Positions 40,806 to 49,563 of a stretch of DNA of 59,154 nucleotides are shown piece after piece; the first letter of the stretch is position 1, and the number at the start of each line of letters is the position of its first letter. The stretch is from a virus, in IMG/VR virus record IMGVR_UViG_3300047469_000385, positions 1 through 59,154 of that record; one strand, written 5' to 3'. The position numbers were made by a program, and so were the translations under genes. Under the pieces are notes generated by a model, which was not told where the DNA came from, did no database searches, and was given only the letters and a program-made list of their open reading frames with translations.

Positions 40806-41759
40806 ATGACAGAGTTACAGGGTTCTTTCGTGCTCGCATCACCGATTGTCTCTACTGATCCAAGCCTGCCCCAAGCCGTTCGCGATCCGCTGATTACTGG
40901 TGCTGCGAATGCTGGCGTGCGCTTTATTGCGGACCTCGGCTTCGGGTTCTGCTACCCGGGCGGACCATACGCCACACGTCCAGCGCCATCCCCCCCCGGC
41001 AACGGCGCAATGGTTGCGGACGTGGCCGAACATAAAAACGGTAGCGTGGTCCTGACTGGCGGCGGCCAGATTATAAACTACGCCGGTGGGGGCTTTGACT
41101 ACTCGGCGATCACTTTGGCCGGCAACTATCTGTCCATCCCGCCCGAGGTTGCCGCTGATATCTACGCTGCCTTCGCCGGTAAATCGCAGCAGTTCATGGT
41201 TACGGCCTATTTAAAACTTCCGACCAAGGCAAACTGGAACACCGCAACAGCGCTGGCCCCAATCCTGGCATGGGGTGCCGCCAACGCCGCGGCAGGTGTG
41301 CCCGACTTGGTGACCATCGGCCAATCGTCGATTTCGTCCCGCATCGAGGCCATCCGCCAGACTGTCGGCAACACCTTGGTGACCACCAGCATCGTGGTGA
41401 ACGACAACGAGTACGGCCTTCTGGCCCAGCTCACGTTCTTCCGCAACGCTGGCGGTGTCGGCCTGAGTCTGCGAACCGCGCAGGGGCGGCGCACAACGAC
41501 CGGTGTCGTGGGCGCCGATAACAGCGAGAACTTCAGCGGCTGCACTGGGCGCTTCGGTGCTGGCAATACCTACTCGGTGCCTAGCGCGCCAGGCGCTACC
41601 AACTCGATCAAATGGCGAGGGTATCGTCTGTACGTCGAGAACTTGGCGCGAAGCGGGCGCGACCCAGTGGTCGTGGCCGATGCCGACTGGCTTCGCGTCC
41701 AGGCGCGGATCGCCGCCAGTGCTTTGGCCAACGGCGGTGTATCGCAAATCTTCAACTGA
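40806..41759 (+). CDS. Distal tail protein
   Basis: A 317-residue protein of the tail fibre region. Residues 1-90 are Gly/Pro-rich, and 80-310 resemble a beta-sandwich of the concanavalin-like type (NYAGGGFDYSAITLAGNYLSI split, RWRGYRLYVENLARSG-like ending). It could be a receptor-binding protein or baseplate spike. Function from position only. Confidence 0.7.
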   Translation: MTELQGSFVLASPIVSTDPSLPQAVRDPLITGAANAGVRFIADLGFGFCYPGGPYATRPAPSPPGNGAMVADVAEHKNGSVVLTGGGQIINYAGGGFDYSAITLAGNYLSIPPEVAADIYAAFAGKSQQFMVTAYLKLPTKANWNTATALAPILAWGAANAAAGVPDLVTIGQSSISSRIEAIRQTVGNTLVTTSIVVNDNEYGLLAQLTFFRNAGGVGLSLRTAQGRRTTTGVVGADNSENFSGCTGRFGAGNTYSVPSAPGATNSIKWRGYRLYVENLARSGRDPVVVADADWLRVQARIAASALANGGVSQIFN

Positions 41760-41775
41760 AATTGCACTCAGCATC

Positions 41776-41801
41776 AAGCCCGCCACTGTGCGGGCTTTTT
41801 T
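41776..41801 (+). terminator. Terminator before the lysin gene
   Basis: AAGCCCGC/GCGGGCTT stem followed by seven T. It marks the end of the tail operon; the lysin gene starts 18 bp later. Confidence 0.75.
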
Positions 41802-41818
41802 TCGACTGGAGGAAAGTG

Positions 41819-42244
41819 ATGACTGCAACAGAACGAGACCGCGACATCCTCGCACGCACGCTGTGGGGTGAAGCCCGTGGCGAAAGCCTAGCCGGTCAGA
41901 TCGCCGTGGCCTGGACGATTCGCAATCGCGTGAACGACGGCAAGGACAGGTCGTGGTGGGGTGAGGGCTATGCTGGCGTGTGCCAGAAGCCGTACCAGTT
42001 CAGCTGCTGGAACAGGAACGACCCGAACTATGTGTACCTGAGTGGTGCGAAGCCCATCCCGTTTCGCGAGTTCGCCCAGGCGCAGATCGCTGCTGACCAG
42101 GTGATCGCCGGAAAGATTCCAGATCCTACCGGCGGAGCCACGCACTACTACGCGACCGCCATGAAAAATGCGCCGGCCTGGGCGGTGAAGGCTAAGCAGA
42201 CCCTGAAACTCGGCGGTCATGTTTTCTTTAACGATGTTCCATGA
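41819..42244 (+). CDS. SleB-type cell wall hydrolase (endolysin)
   Basis: A 141-residue hydrolase_2/SleB family protein: LARTLWGEARGES with the catalytic Glu near 18, and WAVKAKQTLKLGGHVFF at the end. It is probably the endolysin, cutting peptidoglycan after the holin opens the membrane. It has no signal peptide, so it needs the holin. It is 21 kb from holin and spanins. Confidence 0.87.
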   Translation: MTATERDRDILARTLWGEARGESLAGQIAVAWTIRNRVNDGKDRSWWGEGYAGVCQKPYQFSCWNRNDPNYVYLSGAKPIPFREFAQAQIAADQVIAGKIPDPTGGATHYYATAMKNAPAWAVKAKQTLKLGGHVFFNDVP

Positions 42245-42295
42245 GGCGAGCATGCAGCTATCCTTCCACCCATTCTCTGAATGAAGGATGGGGAA

Positions 42296-42526
42296 ATGGA
42301 CGGTATATCGCTTAGCCCAAGGATTGAGCGCGAAGCCGATAAACTTCTTGCTCAGATCGCACGGGCTGATTCGATGATAATTGCGGTGAAGGCCGGGGCA
42401 CGGGCAGAGGGATTCGTCCTAGGCCTGGAAACGGCCGGAACGCTGAACGAATCAACCATTGATAAACTCTATGTCATCTTCGATGTCGCCACTGAAGATC
42501 GGCTGAAGTCGCTGGTGCCTACTTAG
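42296..42526 (+). CDS. Small phage protein, related to 44349
   Basis: A 76-residue protein (ATG 42296, after AAGGA) with RAEGFVLGLETAGTLN and IDKLYVIFD. It is similar along its length to the product of 44349-44612 (RAEGFALGIETLRALN, VEGLYLVFD). Function unknown. The end overlaps the opposing SRAP gene stop. Confidence 0.65.
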   Translation: MDGISLSPRIEREADKLLAQIARADSMIIAVKAGARAEGFVLGLETAGTLNESTIDKLYVIFDVATEDRLKSLVPT

Positions 42527-43218
42527 AACAAGCCGTCCTGCTCCATTGGCTTGATCAAATCAGGCCCCTGATTGCGCACATTGCCAATGGCTCGGTTTAC
42601 CTTGAACCACTCGAACGCCTCGGTCGGCTCACCCTGGAGCAGCACAATCTGCTCAGCACGCTCTTTTGGTGTGGCCTGGTCCAGCCACTCGCGGGCCAGT
42701 TCGGGCGAGAGCGTCACTGGCCGACGATCGTGGATGTCCACCATCCCGCCAGCGCTGTCGGCGGTGATGATCACAAAGCCGTCATGCTCACCCGGTTCAT
42801 GCTCTCCGATGGGGTATTGACCGATAGCGGCACAGAGGATTGGCGTCCGGTCGCGGTGGCGTATCAGATAGGGCTGTTTCTTCGGTCCGCCTTCAAAAAC
42901 CCATTCAAACCAGTTATCGATCGCGATGATTGCCCGATGTGGCCAGATCGCTTTGAAGAAAGGTCCGTGTGCAACCTTCTCGACTCGGGCATTGATCGGT
43001 GCGGCGCGGTCTTTGGCCCAGTGCGGGCGCCATCCCCAGCGAACCATGTCAGCGCGTATATATTCACCATCCCGGTGAAAGAGGGCGAGCTGATTAGTCG
43101 GCGCGGCGTTGTATCGCTCGAACGGCTGGTCGCCGGCGTAGTTGAGCAGGGCATTAGGGATGCTGAGTGCCGCAACAAAATCGTGAATGCCTCGGTATTG
43201 GGAAAGGCGTCCGCACAT
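42523..43218 (-). CDS. SRAP-domain DNA-protein crosslink sensor
   Basis: A 231-residue YedK/HMCES family protein that bonds covalently to abasic sites in single-stranded DNA. The start MCGR puts catalytic Cys2 at the N-terminus, so 43218 is chosen over upstream in-frame starts. Also visible are the NARVEKV motif with Asn near 72, Glu near 105 and the CLEH-like HDRRPVTL His near 160. It lies downstream of a probable LexA-controlled gene, in line with its known SOS association. Confidence 0.9.
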   Translation of the reverse strand: MCGRLSQYRGIHDFVAALSIPNALLNYAGDQPFERYNAAPTNQLALFHRDGEYIRADMVRWGWRPHWAKDRAAPINARVEKVAHGPFFKAIWPHRAIIAIDNWFEWVFEGGPKKQPYLIRHRDRTPILCAAIGQYPIGEHEPGEHDGFVIITADSAGGMVDIHDRRPVTLSPELAREWLDQATPKERAEQIVLLQGEPTEAFEWFKVNRAIGNVRNQGPDLIKPMEQDGLF

Positions 43219-43241
43219 GACTGCATCCTCCGGCTGTTTCT

Positions 43242-43970
43242 TCAGGATAGACCCGTGGCAGCCGGCTTCATTACAAACCCTTGGCCAGTGCAGGTCGGGC
43301 AATCTTCACGCCGGTCAAAGCGATCAAGGCAGGTAGGGCAGGTGCAGAACTTGGCCAGGTCGATAAGCGGGCGCAGTCTTTCGAAAGCGCGCAGATCGCG
43401 GCACTCCTGAGCCACTTGGGCGCCGTCCACCAGAGCGCGATAGAGGTCCGGATCCTCAATCGGCTCGAACGAGATACCTTCAATCGTCCGGCCGGTTTCG
43501 ACGAGTTCGTACCGCTGCCCATCCGGCAGAGTCAAGGTCAGCCCGATGATTCTCGCCACAGCACCGGACGGTGTGAACACCAGGTTCGCTCCTGAGGAAT
43601 CGCGGTAAATCTTCCCGTCGTAGGAGGCTCGCTTGCCTTCAGCCAGCGTGCTCGCGGCATAAAAAATAGACAGCCCAATTTTGCCATAGAGCTCGCCGCT
43701 TCCGCTCCGCAAAACATCGTATGCGGAAGCACCGCAGTAGCGCGCAGGCGCGGTCTGCAATTCTTCCACGGCGTGCCAGTAAGCGGCATTCGCCATCTCG
43801 TTCATGTCGAACCGCTGGAGCTCGTCGATCAACCCCTCGGTGAAAAGGGTGGCGCTCATTGAATGAAGGGTTTGGCGGTGGGCCTCAGGGTTTTGCAGTC
43901 GAAAGTCGTGGTCGTCGAGTGTCGAGCGCCACTGCTGAAGTCTCAGCGCTTTAGCCAGGTCGAAATTCAT
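43242..43970 (-). CDS. Hypothetical protein with C-terminal zinc finger
   Basis: A 242-residue protein, first in the SRAP operon. The main part (1-200) is of unknown fold; residues 208-235 carry CTCPTCLDRF and CPTCTGQG, a four-Cys zinc site. ATG 43970 (MNFDLAK) lies 24 bp from a LexA box. It may act in DNA damage with the SRAP protein, on position only. Confidence 0.7.
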   Translation of the reverse strand: MNFDLAKALRLQQWRSTLDDHDFRLQNPEAHRQTLHSMSATLFTEGLIDELQRFDMNEMANAAYWHAVEELQTAPARYCGASAYDVLRSGSGELYGKIGLSIFYAASTLAEGKRASYDGKIYRDSSGANLVFTPSGAVARIIGLTLTLPDGQRYELVETGRTIEGISFEPIEDPDLYRALVDGAQVAQECRDLRAFERLRPLIDLAKFCTCPTCLDRFDRREDCPTCTGQGFVMKPAATGLS

Positions 43971-43994
43971 TGGAGCGGGTTCACTGTACAAATA

Positions 43995-44010
43995 CTGGTT
44001 GCATGTACAG
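43995..44010 (-). promoter_or_regulatory. Probable LexA (SOS) box
   Basis: CTG-N10-CAG (CTGGTTGCATGTACAG) with an extra CTGTAC half-site at 43984-43989. It lies 24 bp upstream of the first gene of the SRAP operon and would overlap its promoter. Confidence 0.6.
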
Positions 44011-44165
44011 TAATTGAGGTGTGGCTATCTGGCGAGGGTAAGGCGACGAGCAGTCGATTGCTGCACCTCGATAAAGGAATGTGAACTTGAGGGGGATTTA
44101 GATTCCGATTCATAAATCTGTAGCTATTGTGAAACCAGAAACCCAGTCCCCGGCGAGTCAACTCA

Positions 44166-44261
44166 ATGCGCAGTGAGCCGATCATCCTTGCTTTGGCAAT
44201 TGTCCTCCTAATTTTTGCCGTAGGGACAGCTTTCACTATCGTCAGCGTGTTCATCGATTGA
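44166..44261 (+). CDS. Possible 31-residue membrane peptide
   Basis: A short hydrophobic frame (MRSEPIILALAIVLLIFAVG) with one membrane span and an Asp end. No clear ribosome site, so doubtful, although the composition is not random. Confidence 0.3.
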   Translation: MRSEPIILALAIVLLIFAVGTAFTIVSVFID

Positions 44262-44348
44262 ACGGAGGTTTTCGCTTGCGAGCCAACAGTTTCGTGCGCT
44301 AGTAACTACTGACTGCATTAAGGCGATCCAAGTCATGCCCGCTGCCAA

Positions 44349-44612
44349 TCATGCGCCCAGTTCCGCCATGCGCGCTTGGAAGGCCCGATCAAACACCAGG
44401 TACAGGCCTTCAACCTCGCCCGGGTTCAACGCGCGCAGGGTTTCGATGCCCAGGGCAAAGCCCTCGGCACGGTCCGCTGCACGTAGTGCGTCCTGTCGCG
44501 TGGCCGCGCTGCTGATCGCGCGGAGCAACTTATTGGCCTGGATGCGGATCGCCGTCGGCAGGCCCAGCGGGGCCAAGGGGTCGTTGCTGGGCGCGCATGC
44601 GCTCATACCCAT
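44349..44612 (-). CDS. Small phage protein, related to 42296
   Basis: An 87-residue homolog of the 42296-42526 product: RAEGFALGIETLRAL and LYLVFDRAFQARM align directly. It overlaps the upstream gene by 10 bp. Function unknown. Confidence 0.65.
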   Translation of the reverse strand: MGMSACAPSNDPLAPLGLPTAIRIQANKLLRAISSAATRQDALRAADRAEGFALGIETLRALNPGEVEGLYLVFDRAFQARMAELGA

Positions 44613-44929
44613 TTCCAGCCGTTCAAGTTGGCCGGCTGATTCAGGGCCAGTTCATGCTCCTGCACGTCGAACTCCAACCAGCCTCCTAAGGGGTCGTTGC
44701 GCCCGTCACTGATCGGGCCGTGCAGCAGTCGCCCATCAGGCAGTACCACGCGCAGCACGTTGGCGTCCTTGGGGCCTAGCAGGTAGCGCCCGTACTCGAT
44801 CCGGGCGCGGTGCGGACCAGCATTGCTCAACACGATCGGCAATTCCAGGGTGGTCAGTTCGTTGGGCGCCTGGCCCGCGTACAACGCCATGACGGTCACG
44901 GTGGCCGGGCCTTCGTAGGCGTAGTGCAT
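44603..44929 (-). CDS. Hypothetical phage-region protein
   Basis: A 108-residue beta-rich protein (ATG 44929, AAAGGA upstream): TVTVMALYAGQAPNELTTLELP near 9 and VLRVVLPDGRLLHGP near 63. Function unknown; likely cotranscribed with the downstream small gene. Confidence 0.6.
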   Translation of the reverse strand: MHYAYEGPATVTVMALYAGQAPNELTTLELPIVLSNAGPHRARIEYGRYLLGPKDANVLRVVLPDGRLLHGPISDGRNDPLGGWLEFDVQEHELALNQPANLNGWKWV

Positions 44930-45060
44930 AGCAGGAGGTCCTTTTCGGCGAAGGGAAAAGCGGTGCGTCAAACTAGAGGGTGGGAGCTCGTAGAGCAGGC
45001 TTGGGGGTCATGGTTTCCGAGGTCCTTTTTCACATAACACCGTTACTCGAAACGCCGTCT

Positions 45061-45294
45061 TTAGTGTTGCGCCCAGGCATACACGCGCTGGTTGATTTCA
45101 CTCAGGCCGCCGTCACGGGTGATCCACTCCTCGCCGGTCCGCCGGCACTGCGCTTTCAGCTCTTCGACACTGATGCCGTGAATGGCGGCGACGGCTGGGG
45201 CGAGTTTCTCCAGCGTCTCCCCGCCGTCGCGCAGGGTGACGAACATCAGGTGATGCTTGGGCCAAGTGGCGAAAGGGTTGAGCGGTGGGATCAT
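45061..45294 (-). CDS. Hypothetical phage-region protein
   Basis: A 77-residue protein. ATG 45294 is ten bases from AAGGAG; ATG 45303 is too close to it. It has HHLMFVTLRDGGETLEKLAP near 13 and INQRVYAWAQ at the end. Found near prophage ends in Pseudomonas, from memory. Function unknown. Confidence 0.6.
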   Translation of the reverse strand: MIPPLNPFATWPKHHLMFVTLRDGGETLEKLAPAVAAIHGISVEELKAQCRRTGEEWITRDGGLSEINQRVYAWAQH

Positions 45295-45537
45295 CGTGAT
45301 CATGCTCCTTGGATGGTGATTACCCAGTGTAGGCGCCACCAGCGGCGTAGGTTAGCGTGGGCAAGTGCCATTTCTTGATCGGTATTTCGCTCCAATGCAC
45401 AGCATTCTTTATGCCACAGTTAAACGCTATGCATCGAAGCGGTGCAGCCTGATGTGCAGCCAATACGCCGCTATTGGCGGATGAAGAAAGCGAGTAATGC
45501 AACCCAATGTTGGGGCTTTTTCCATGAGGTTGGGGAT

Positions 45538-45726
45538 TCAATAGTGAGCTTTTAATCTAACTTTTATCAGCGTATTCCTGGGTGCGCTGTATTGCATATA
45601 AGCGAAGCTCTTTGTCCTTCGTGGGTGAAGTAAGCCTAGCCAGCACTCATGAAATAAATAATAGCAATAGAAAATCATTGCTAGTAACGTAAAGCTAATG
45701 GCGAAATCAGTAAGTCGTGGTTTCAT
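45538..45726 (-). CDS. Possible small membrane protein
   Basis: A 62-residue frame with one membrane helix (FAISFTLLAMIFYCYYLF) and a basic C-terminus, in an AT-rich stretch. GTGGA lies upstream of ATG 45726. Doubtful but plausible. Confidence 0.35.
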   Translation of the reverse strand: MKPRLTDFAISFTLLAMIFYCYYLFHECWLGLLHPRRTKSFAYMQYSAPRNTLIKVRLKAHY

Positions 45727-45906
45727 TTGATAAAATTCCACAGAAACATTTTGTTACAAATATTGCATCAATCAATTGGCACGCACTAAGGGGCATTGAT
45801 CTATACCCATTTCAACCGGTCGCCAGTTCGATTCGTCCTCGCGAAAATTGAGTCTGTCTTCCAAGCTAATGGTGTTTTTTGTATCTCCAGTGCATGAGGC
45901 TGCAAC

Positions 45907-46593
45907 ATGACCCAATTTAGGAAGTTCTATGACCAAATAAAGAAGAAAGGATTTCGACGTACAGTTAAAACTCTCTGGGAGCGTTACGTATTTTTCCACT
46001 GGGAGTTGCTTTGGATGGAGCGTGATTTGATCACGCCGGTATCACCTCACAAATTAAGACCTTATACCTCAGTTAGTTTAGTGACCATAGATACAGATAA
46101 TGCGATTGCGTTCTCTAAGCATTTTGGTGATCGCGTGGACACCATGCGCGAACTGGTATCGGAAGGCCATACGGGACATATGTATCTAGATGACAAAGGC
46201 GACGCCATTGCCTTCATATGGGCAAGCGAACGCGACTACCATGACCGCCATTACTATGGCTGCCGGTTTCCGGTCAAAGCGGGAGAATTTTTTGAGTTTG
46301 GCGGAGAAATGACACGTCCTTATTTTGGGACAAGTCTTTCAGTCGATGCCCAAATTGCATTATGGAAAACCATGCAAGCCAAGGGATTGAACAAGGTGGT
46401 GGATGTCTGTGAGACGCACAATATTCCGGCGCTCAAATTGCACATTCGCATGGGCTATCATGAGCAGGGCCGGATTACGCATGTATACGGATTGTTTGGG
46501 CGATGGCGGTTATTCCGAGAAACTCACTATAGCGGCTCACGCCTGGATACGTTTCGAAATCCAGTGAAATCTGCTCTCCCGGTTCCTGTGTGA
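45907..46593 (+). CDS. GNAT-type acetyltransferase, surface polysaccharide type
   Basis: A 228-residue protein. The C-terminal half (110-215) has the GNAT fold with FEFGGEMTRPYFGTSLSV, KVVDVCETHNIPALKLHIRMGY (split) near 178. The basic N-terminus with YDQIKKKGFRRTVKTLWERY resembles proteins in exopolysaccharide/LPS clusters. AT-rich compared with the phage genes. It could acetylate an O-antigen precursor. Confidence 0.7.
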   Translation: MTQFRKFYDQIKKKGFRRTVKTLWERYVFFHWELLWMERDLITPVSPHKLRPYTSVSLVTIDTDNAIAFSKHFGDRVDTMRELVSEGHTGHMYLDDKGDAIAFIWASERDYHDRHYYGCRFPVKAGEFFEFGGEMTRPYFGTSLSVDAQIALWKTMQAKGLNKVVDVCETHNIPALKLHIRMGYHEQGRITHVYGLFGRWRLFRETHYSGSRLDTFRNPVKSALPVPV

Positions 46594-46748
46594 CACACAA
46601 GTTTTGTTTACTTACTGATGCTAGACTCGCTTATTTCGCTCATGCCGGAGAGGGGGCGATAACGAGGGCGAAGTTGATTAGTCGTTGTCTGCGCATGACG
46701 GTTACAACCATTGGGTCCGGTGTATAAGGCCTGTCGAGGTCGGCAAAA

Positions 46749-46961
46749 ATGGCAAGCACAGTAGACGTAAAAGATAAATCTAACCAACTCTTACGCGACC
46801 TCGATACGGCCTCCACTGAGGTGGTGAGATTGGTCTCCGTTCACGATACATTAGGTGAACGGTACTGCTTTGCGATTATAAGACAGGAAATCGCCTTCGC
46901 CGCCTGGATTTCCTTTATCGATGATTCACAGAGAGCATTGCCATTTAGCCACGTCCTCTAG
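46749..46961 (+). CDS. Hypothetical protein
   Basis: A 70-residue protein, mostly helical (SNQLLRDLDTASTEVVRLV) with a short hydrophobic middle. Function unknown. It starts right after a GGTCGG site in a poor ribosome context. Confidence 0.4.
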   Translation: MASTVDVKDKSNQLLRDLDTASTEVVRLVSVHDTLGERYCFAIIRQEIAFAAWISFIDDSQRALPFSHVL

Positions 46962-47197
46962 ATGGATCTCGAGGAATCGAAGCGGTCTTTGCTCCTTGTA
47001 TGCAACGCTTATAACCTAAAGTGATTCCTCCATCCTGGCGATGCGAAACACGCAGAAGAGCAAGTGAAAGTTGAAGAGTGAATGCAATAGACCGGTTTAT
47101 TAGTTACATTTTTTTCGAGTGAATCAGCTTGCATTTCGTAGCAGGCACATAAAAGCCTCTCGGGGTATCTACTACAATTAACCCAAGGGAGTCATTC

Positions 47198-47437
47198 ATG
47201 GCATGCTTTATTTGCGGTGAGCCTGCGGTTAGAGTCGAAACTGGTCATAAGTACGAGGAAAGAGTTTGTCCGAAGTGTGGGCACTATCGAATTACGGGAA
47301 AGGCGCTTGTTCTGATGAAGGCACACGGTTGGCGCTTCGACGTATACCTGACTCGGAGATGGATAGCAGCACATCCGGGATCTGGACCCACACCAACAAT
47401 CGATTCCCATCAGGCAGGTCGCCTGATTGACGTTTAA
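47198..47437 (+). CDS. Zinc-ribbon small protein
   Basis: A 79-residue protein with CFICGEPA at the N-terminus and CPKCGHYRI near 26, a zinc ribbon. The rest is basic with LTRRWIAAH. It ends inside the stop of the opposing MFS gene. Function unknown. Confidence 0.6.
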   Translation: MACFICGEPAVRVETGHKYEERVCPKCGHYRITGKALVLMKAHGWRFDVYLTRRWIAAHPGSGPTPTIDSHQAGRLIDV

Positions 47438-48681
47438 GGTGTACCTCTCGCTTGGATCACCCACAATCCCAGCAAAGTCAGAACAGCAAAGCTCCCTCCC
47501 ACCAAAAAGGTGGCTTGGTAGCCTACCGTATCCCACAGCGCCCCAGCGATCACACTGGCCAGCAGCAAGGCCAACCCAGTCAACAGATTGAACATGCCAA
47601 ATGCCGTCCCGCGCAGTTCAGCCGGCGCGCAGTCAGCGATCAAGGCTGCGAATATTCCTTGGGTAAACCCCATGTGCAGCCCCCATAGAACGACGCCGAC
47701 AGCCAGGCCACCGATGCCCGGCGCAAACGCCAGAGTCAGGTCGGCAGCGACCAGCAAAATCAGACCTGCGCCGAGTACCGCCACGCGGCTAACACGATCA
47801 GACAAAGCCCCGGCAGGATAGGCCGACAGTGAGTAGGCGACCCCCATTAGGACAAGTACCGCTGGCGCCCACATTGGCGCCAGCCCGACGGCCTGGCCGC
47901 GCAGAATCAGAAAGGCTTCGCTAAAGCGCGCCAGGGTGAACACCGCCGCGACACCCACCACCCACCAGTAGCCAGCACCCAGTCGGGCCAGTTCCCGCCG
48001 GCTTAAAGGTGCACGCACCCGGTGCGTCCCTTCCAATTGTTTGGGTTCATGAACGAACACCAGCAGCACCGCGACGGCAAGGAATGCCGGGATGACGGCC
48101 ACCCAGAACACAGTCTGGAAGTGGTTCGCAGTCAGCCACATCAATCCGATTGCCAGCAACGGCCCCAGGAATGCACCAACGGTATCCAGCGTCTGACGCA
48201 GGCCGAAAGCCGCCCCCCGTATCGCAGGCGGTGTGATGTCCGCCACTAACGCATCGCGCGGGGCGCCCCGAATACCTTTGCCAATGCGGTCGATAAAGCG
48301 AGCCCCGGTCAGCCAGTCCAGCGAGCCGGCCAAAGGAAAGATCGGTTTGGACAGCGCCCCCAGCCCATACCCAAGCGCCGCGAGCAGTTTGCGCTTGCCC
48401 AATCGATCACTGAGTGCCCCGGAAAATACCTTGGTGATTGAGGCCGTAGCCTCGGCTATGCCTTCGATGAGACCCACCGCCAGAACGGAGGTACCCAGTA
48501 CTGTCACCATGTAGAGTGGTAACAGTGCATGAATCATCTCTGAGGAGATATCCATCAGCATCGAAACGAAGCCCAACGCCCAGATGCCACCAGGCATGGT
48601 GCGCCAGACGTTGACGGTTGATGCCTTCTCGATGGGCGCAGTAGTCGAAGTGCCACCTGACTTGTCAGAGGTTTTCATCAT
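47434..48681 (-). CDS. MFS transporter
   Basis: A 415-residue major facilitator with 12 predicted spans. The A-motif-like GALSDRLGKRKLL lies near 75 and again GALSDRVSRVAVLG near 290; RIGKGIRGAPRDAL near 123 is typical of a drug-efflux subgroup. Start at 48681 (MMKTSDKS) fits a GAGG site. Substrate unknown. It is a normal bacterial gene in the accessory region. Confidence 0.85.
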   Translation of the reverse strand: MMKTSDKSGGTSTTAPIEKASTVNVWRTMPGGIWALGFVSMLMDISSEMIHALLPLYMVTVLGTSVLAVGLIEGIAEATASITKVFSGALSDRLGKRKLLAALGYGLGALSKPIFPLAGSLDWLTGARFIDRIGKGIRGAPRDALVADITPPAIRGAAFGLRQTLDTVGAFLGPLLAIGLMWLTANHFQTVFWVAVIPAFLAVAVLLVFVHEPKQLEGTHRVRAPLSRRELARLGAGYWWVVGVAAVFTLARFSEAFLILRGQAVGLAPMWAPAVLVLMGVAYSLSAYPAGALSDRVSRVAVLGAGLILLVAADLTLAFAPGIGGLAVGVVLWGLHMGFTQGIFAALIADCAPAELRGTAFGMFNLLTGLALLLASVIAGALWDTVGYQATFLVGGSFAVLTLLGLWVIQARGTP

Positions 48682-48780
48682 GAGCCTCGGAGATGGTTGC
48701 GTATCTGCGGAAATAGAGGGACGTAAGACCACCCACGTTTGGGCTGGAGTTGTCTCTCAGCCGAGGATATGTGGTCTCCG

Positions 48781-48990
48781 TCACTCCGGCGTCATGAGAA
48801 CTGCAAGCGTAAGCTTGATGAACTCTTCGTTCTTATCGATGGTGTCCAGGGCGCCGCGTACGTTGTCGGCAACGTCGGCAGAGCCGCGCGCTTCAACCCA
48901 GTTGGAAAGCTCCAGGATGGCGGCCTCAAGGGCGAGCTGGTTTTCGTTGATCTTGAAGAGCAGGGAGGGGAGTAGGTCTGAATGTGGCAT
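48781..48990 (-). CDS. Small hypothetical protein
   Basis: A 69-residue helical protein (ATG 48990) with ALEAAILELSNWVEARG and IDKNEEFIKLTLAVL. Similar small proteins occur in Pseudomonas phages and islands. Function unknown. Confidence 0.55.
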   Translation of the reverse strand: MPHSDLLPSLLFKINENQLALEAAILELSNWVEARGSADVADNVRGALDTIDKNEEFIKLTLAVLMTPE

Positions 48991-49097
48991 TGAAAATCCT
49001 CGGTTTTGAGGACAGCGTAGCATCGCGTTACATGAAGGATGTTTAACGGTCGGCAGGACGCCGGAGGAGGGGGAATACTGTAGGAATATACAACGCT

Positions 49098-49109
49098 AAG
49101 TTATTGATT
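49098..49109. repeat. 12-bp direct repeat, left copy
   Basis: AAGTTATTGATT occurs here and at 50024-50035, bracketing the tRNA-Val, integrase and Rz scars (about 930 bp). It may mark the limits of the older element. Confidence 0.4.
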
Positions 49110-49172
49110 CATATAGGGAGATGTAGTGGTTTTTGATCTTGCTGAAAAAGCAGCTTTTTCCTTATGAATCAA
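49104..49172. repeat. Nested inverted repeat by the tRNA-Val scar
   Basis: TTGATTCATA (49104-49113) and TATGAATCAA (49163-49172) are perfect inverted copies. The inner AAAAAGC-A-GCTTTTT (49145-49159) is a second palindrome. It sits 22 bp before the tRNA-Val fragment and may be the edge of an old insertion. Confidence 0.5.
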
Positions 49173-49194
49173 ATGCTTGGGTTCGTTTCGGGGT

Positions 49195-49243
49195 CACCTT
49201 GACATGGTGGGGGTCGTTGGTTCGAGTCCGGTCGCGCCTACCA
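49195..49243 (+). pseudogene. 3' fragment of tRNA-Val(GAC)
   Basis: CACCTTGACATGGTG is the anticodon stem-loop with anticodon GAC, followed by variable loop, T-arm (GTTGG-TTCGAGT-CCGGT) and CGCGCCTACCA. The 5' acceptor strand (expected AGGCGCG) and D-arm are absent. This is the part normally carried by integrative elements as attP/attL in tRNA-Val, so it is a scar. Confidence 0.85.
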
Positions 49244-49272
49244 AACAAAATCCGCTCTGCTGGGCGGTCTGG

Positions 49273-49302
49273 AAGGGCTCACCGAAAGGTGGGCCCTTTT
49301 TT
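49273..49302 (+). terminator. Terminator after the tRNA fragment
   Basis: AAGGGCTCACC GAAA GGTGGGCCCTT stem followed by T-run. It was probably the tRNA terminator brought along with the attachment site. Confidence 0.75.
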
Positions 49303-49563
49303 GTTGGGTGTCGTTTGGAAAAACGCTGGAAATGATCTGGAAAAACGAACCGCCATCAAAAGCGTCAAATCAGCTTTCACCTTCCTGTAAACAACCGCGT
49401 CATCGCCGTGGCCCGCCTTGTACTGCTCGGTCATCCTCACGTCCCCTGCATGTATTCCTGTGCGAAACCTTGCTGCTCTCGTACAGCCAGGCGTCGAGTG
49501 CACGGATCTCGCGAAGGGTGTGGGGCTGAGCTGCGGGTAACTCTTCGTAAGCCTTCGAATCAT
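49279..49563 (-). pseudogene. Integrase C-terminal remnant
   Basis: The frame ends with RMTEQYKAGHGDD and VKADLTL, the C-terminus of a phage integrase including the conserved Tyr (EQY). The N-terminal 300 residues are missing and the upstream 40 codons do not read as integrase. It faces the tRNA-Val fragment tail to tail, as integrase and target tRNA do in integrated elements. Confidence 0.7.

Noticed and set aside
45320-45541. Minus-strand frame of 73 codons
   Set aside because: No ribosome site, low-complexity content and no relation to neighbours.
49195-49243. A functional tRNA-Val gene
   Set aside because: The 5' acceptor strand and D-arm are missing, so it cannot fold as a tRNA.
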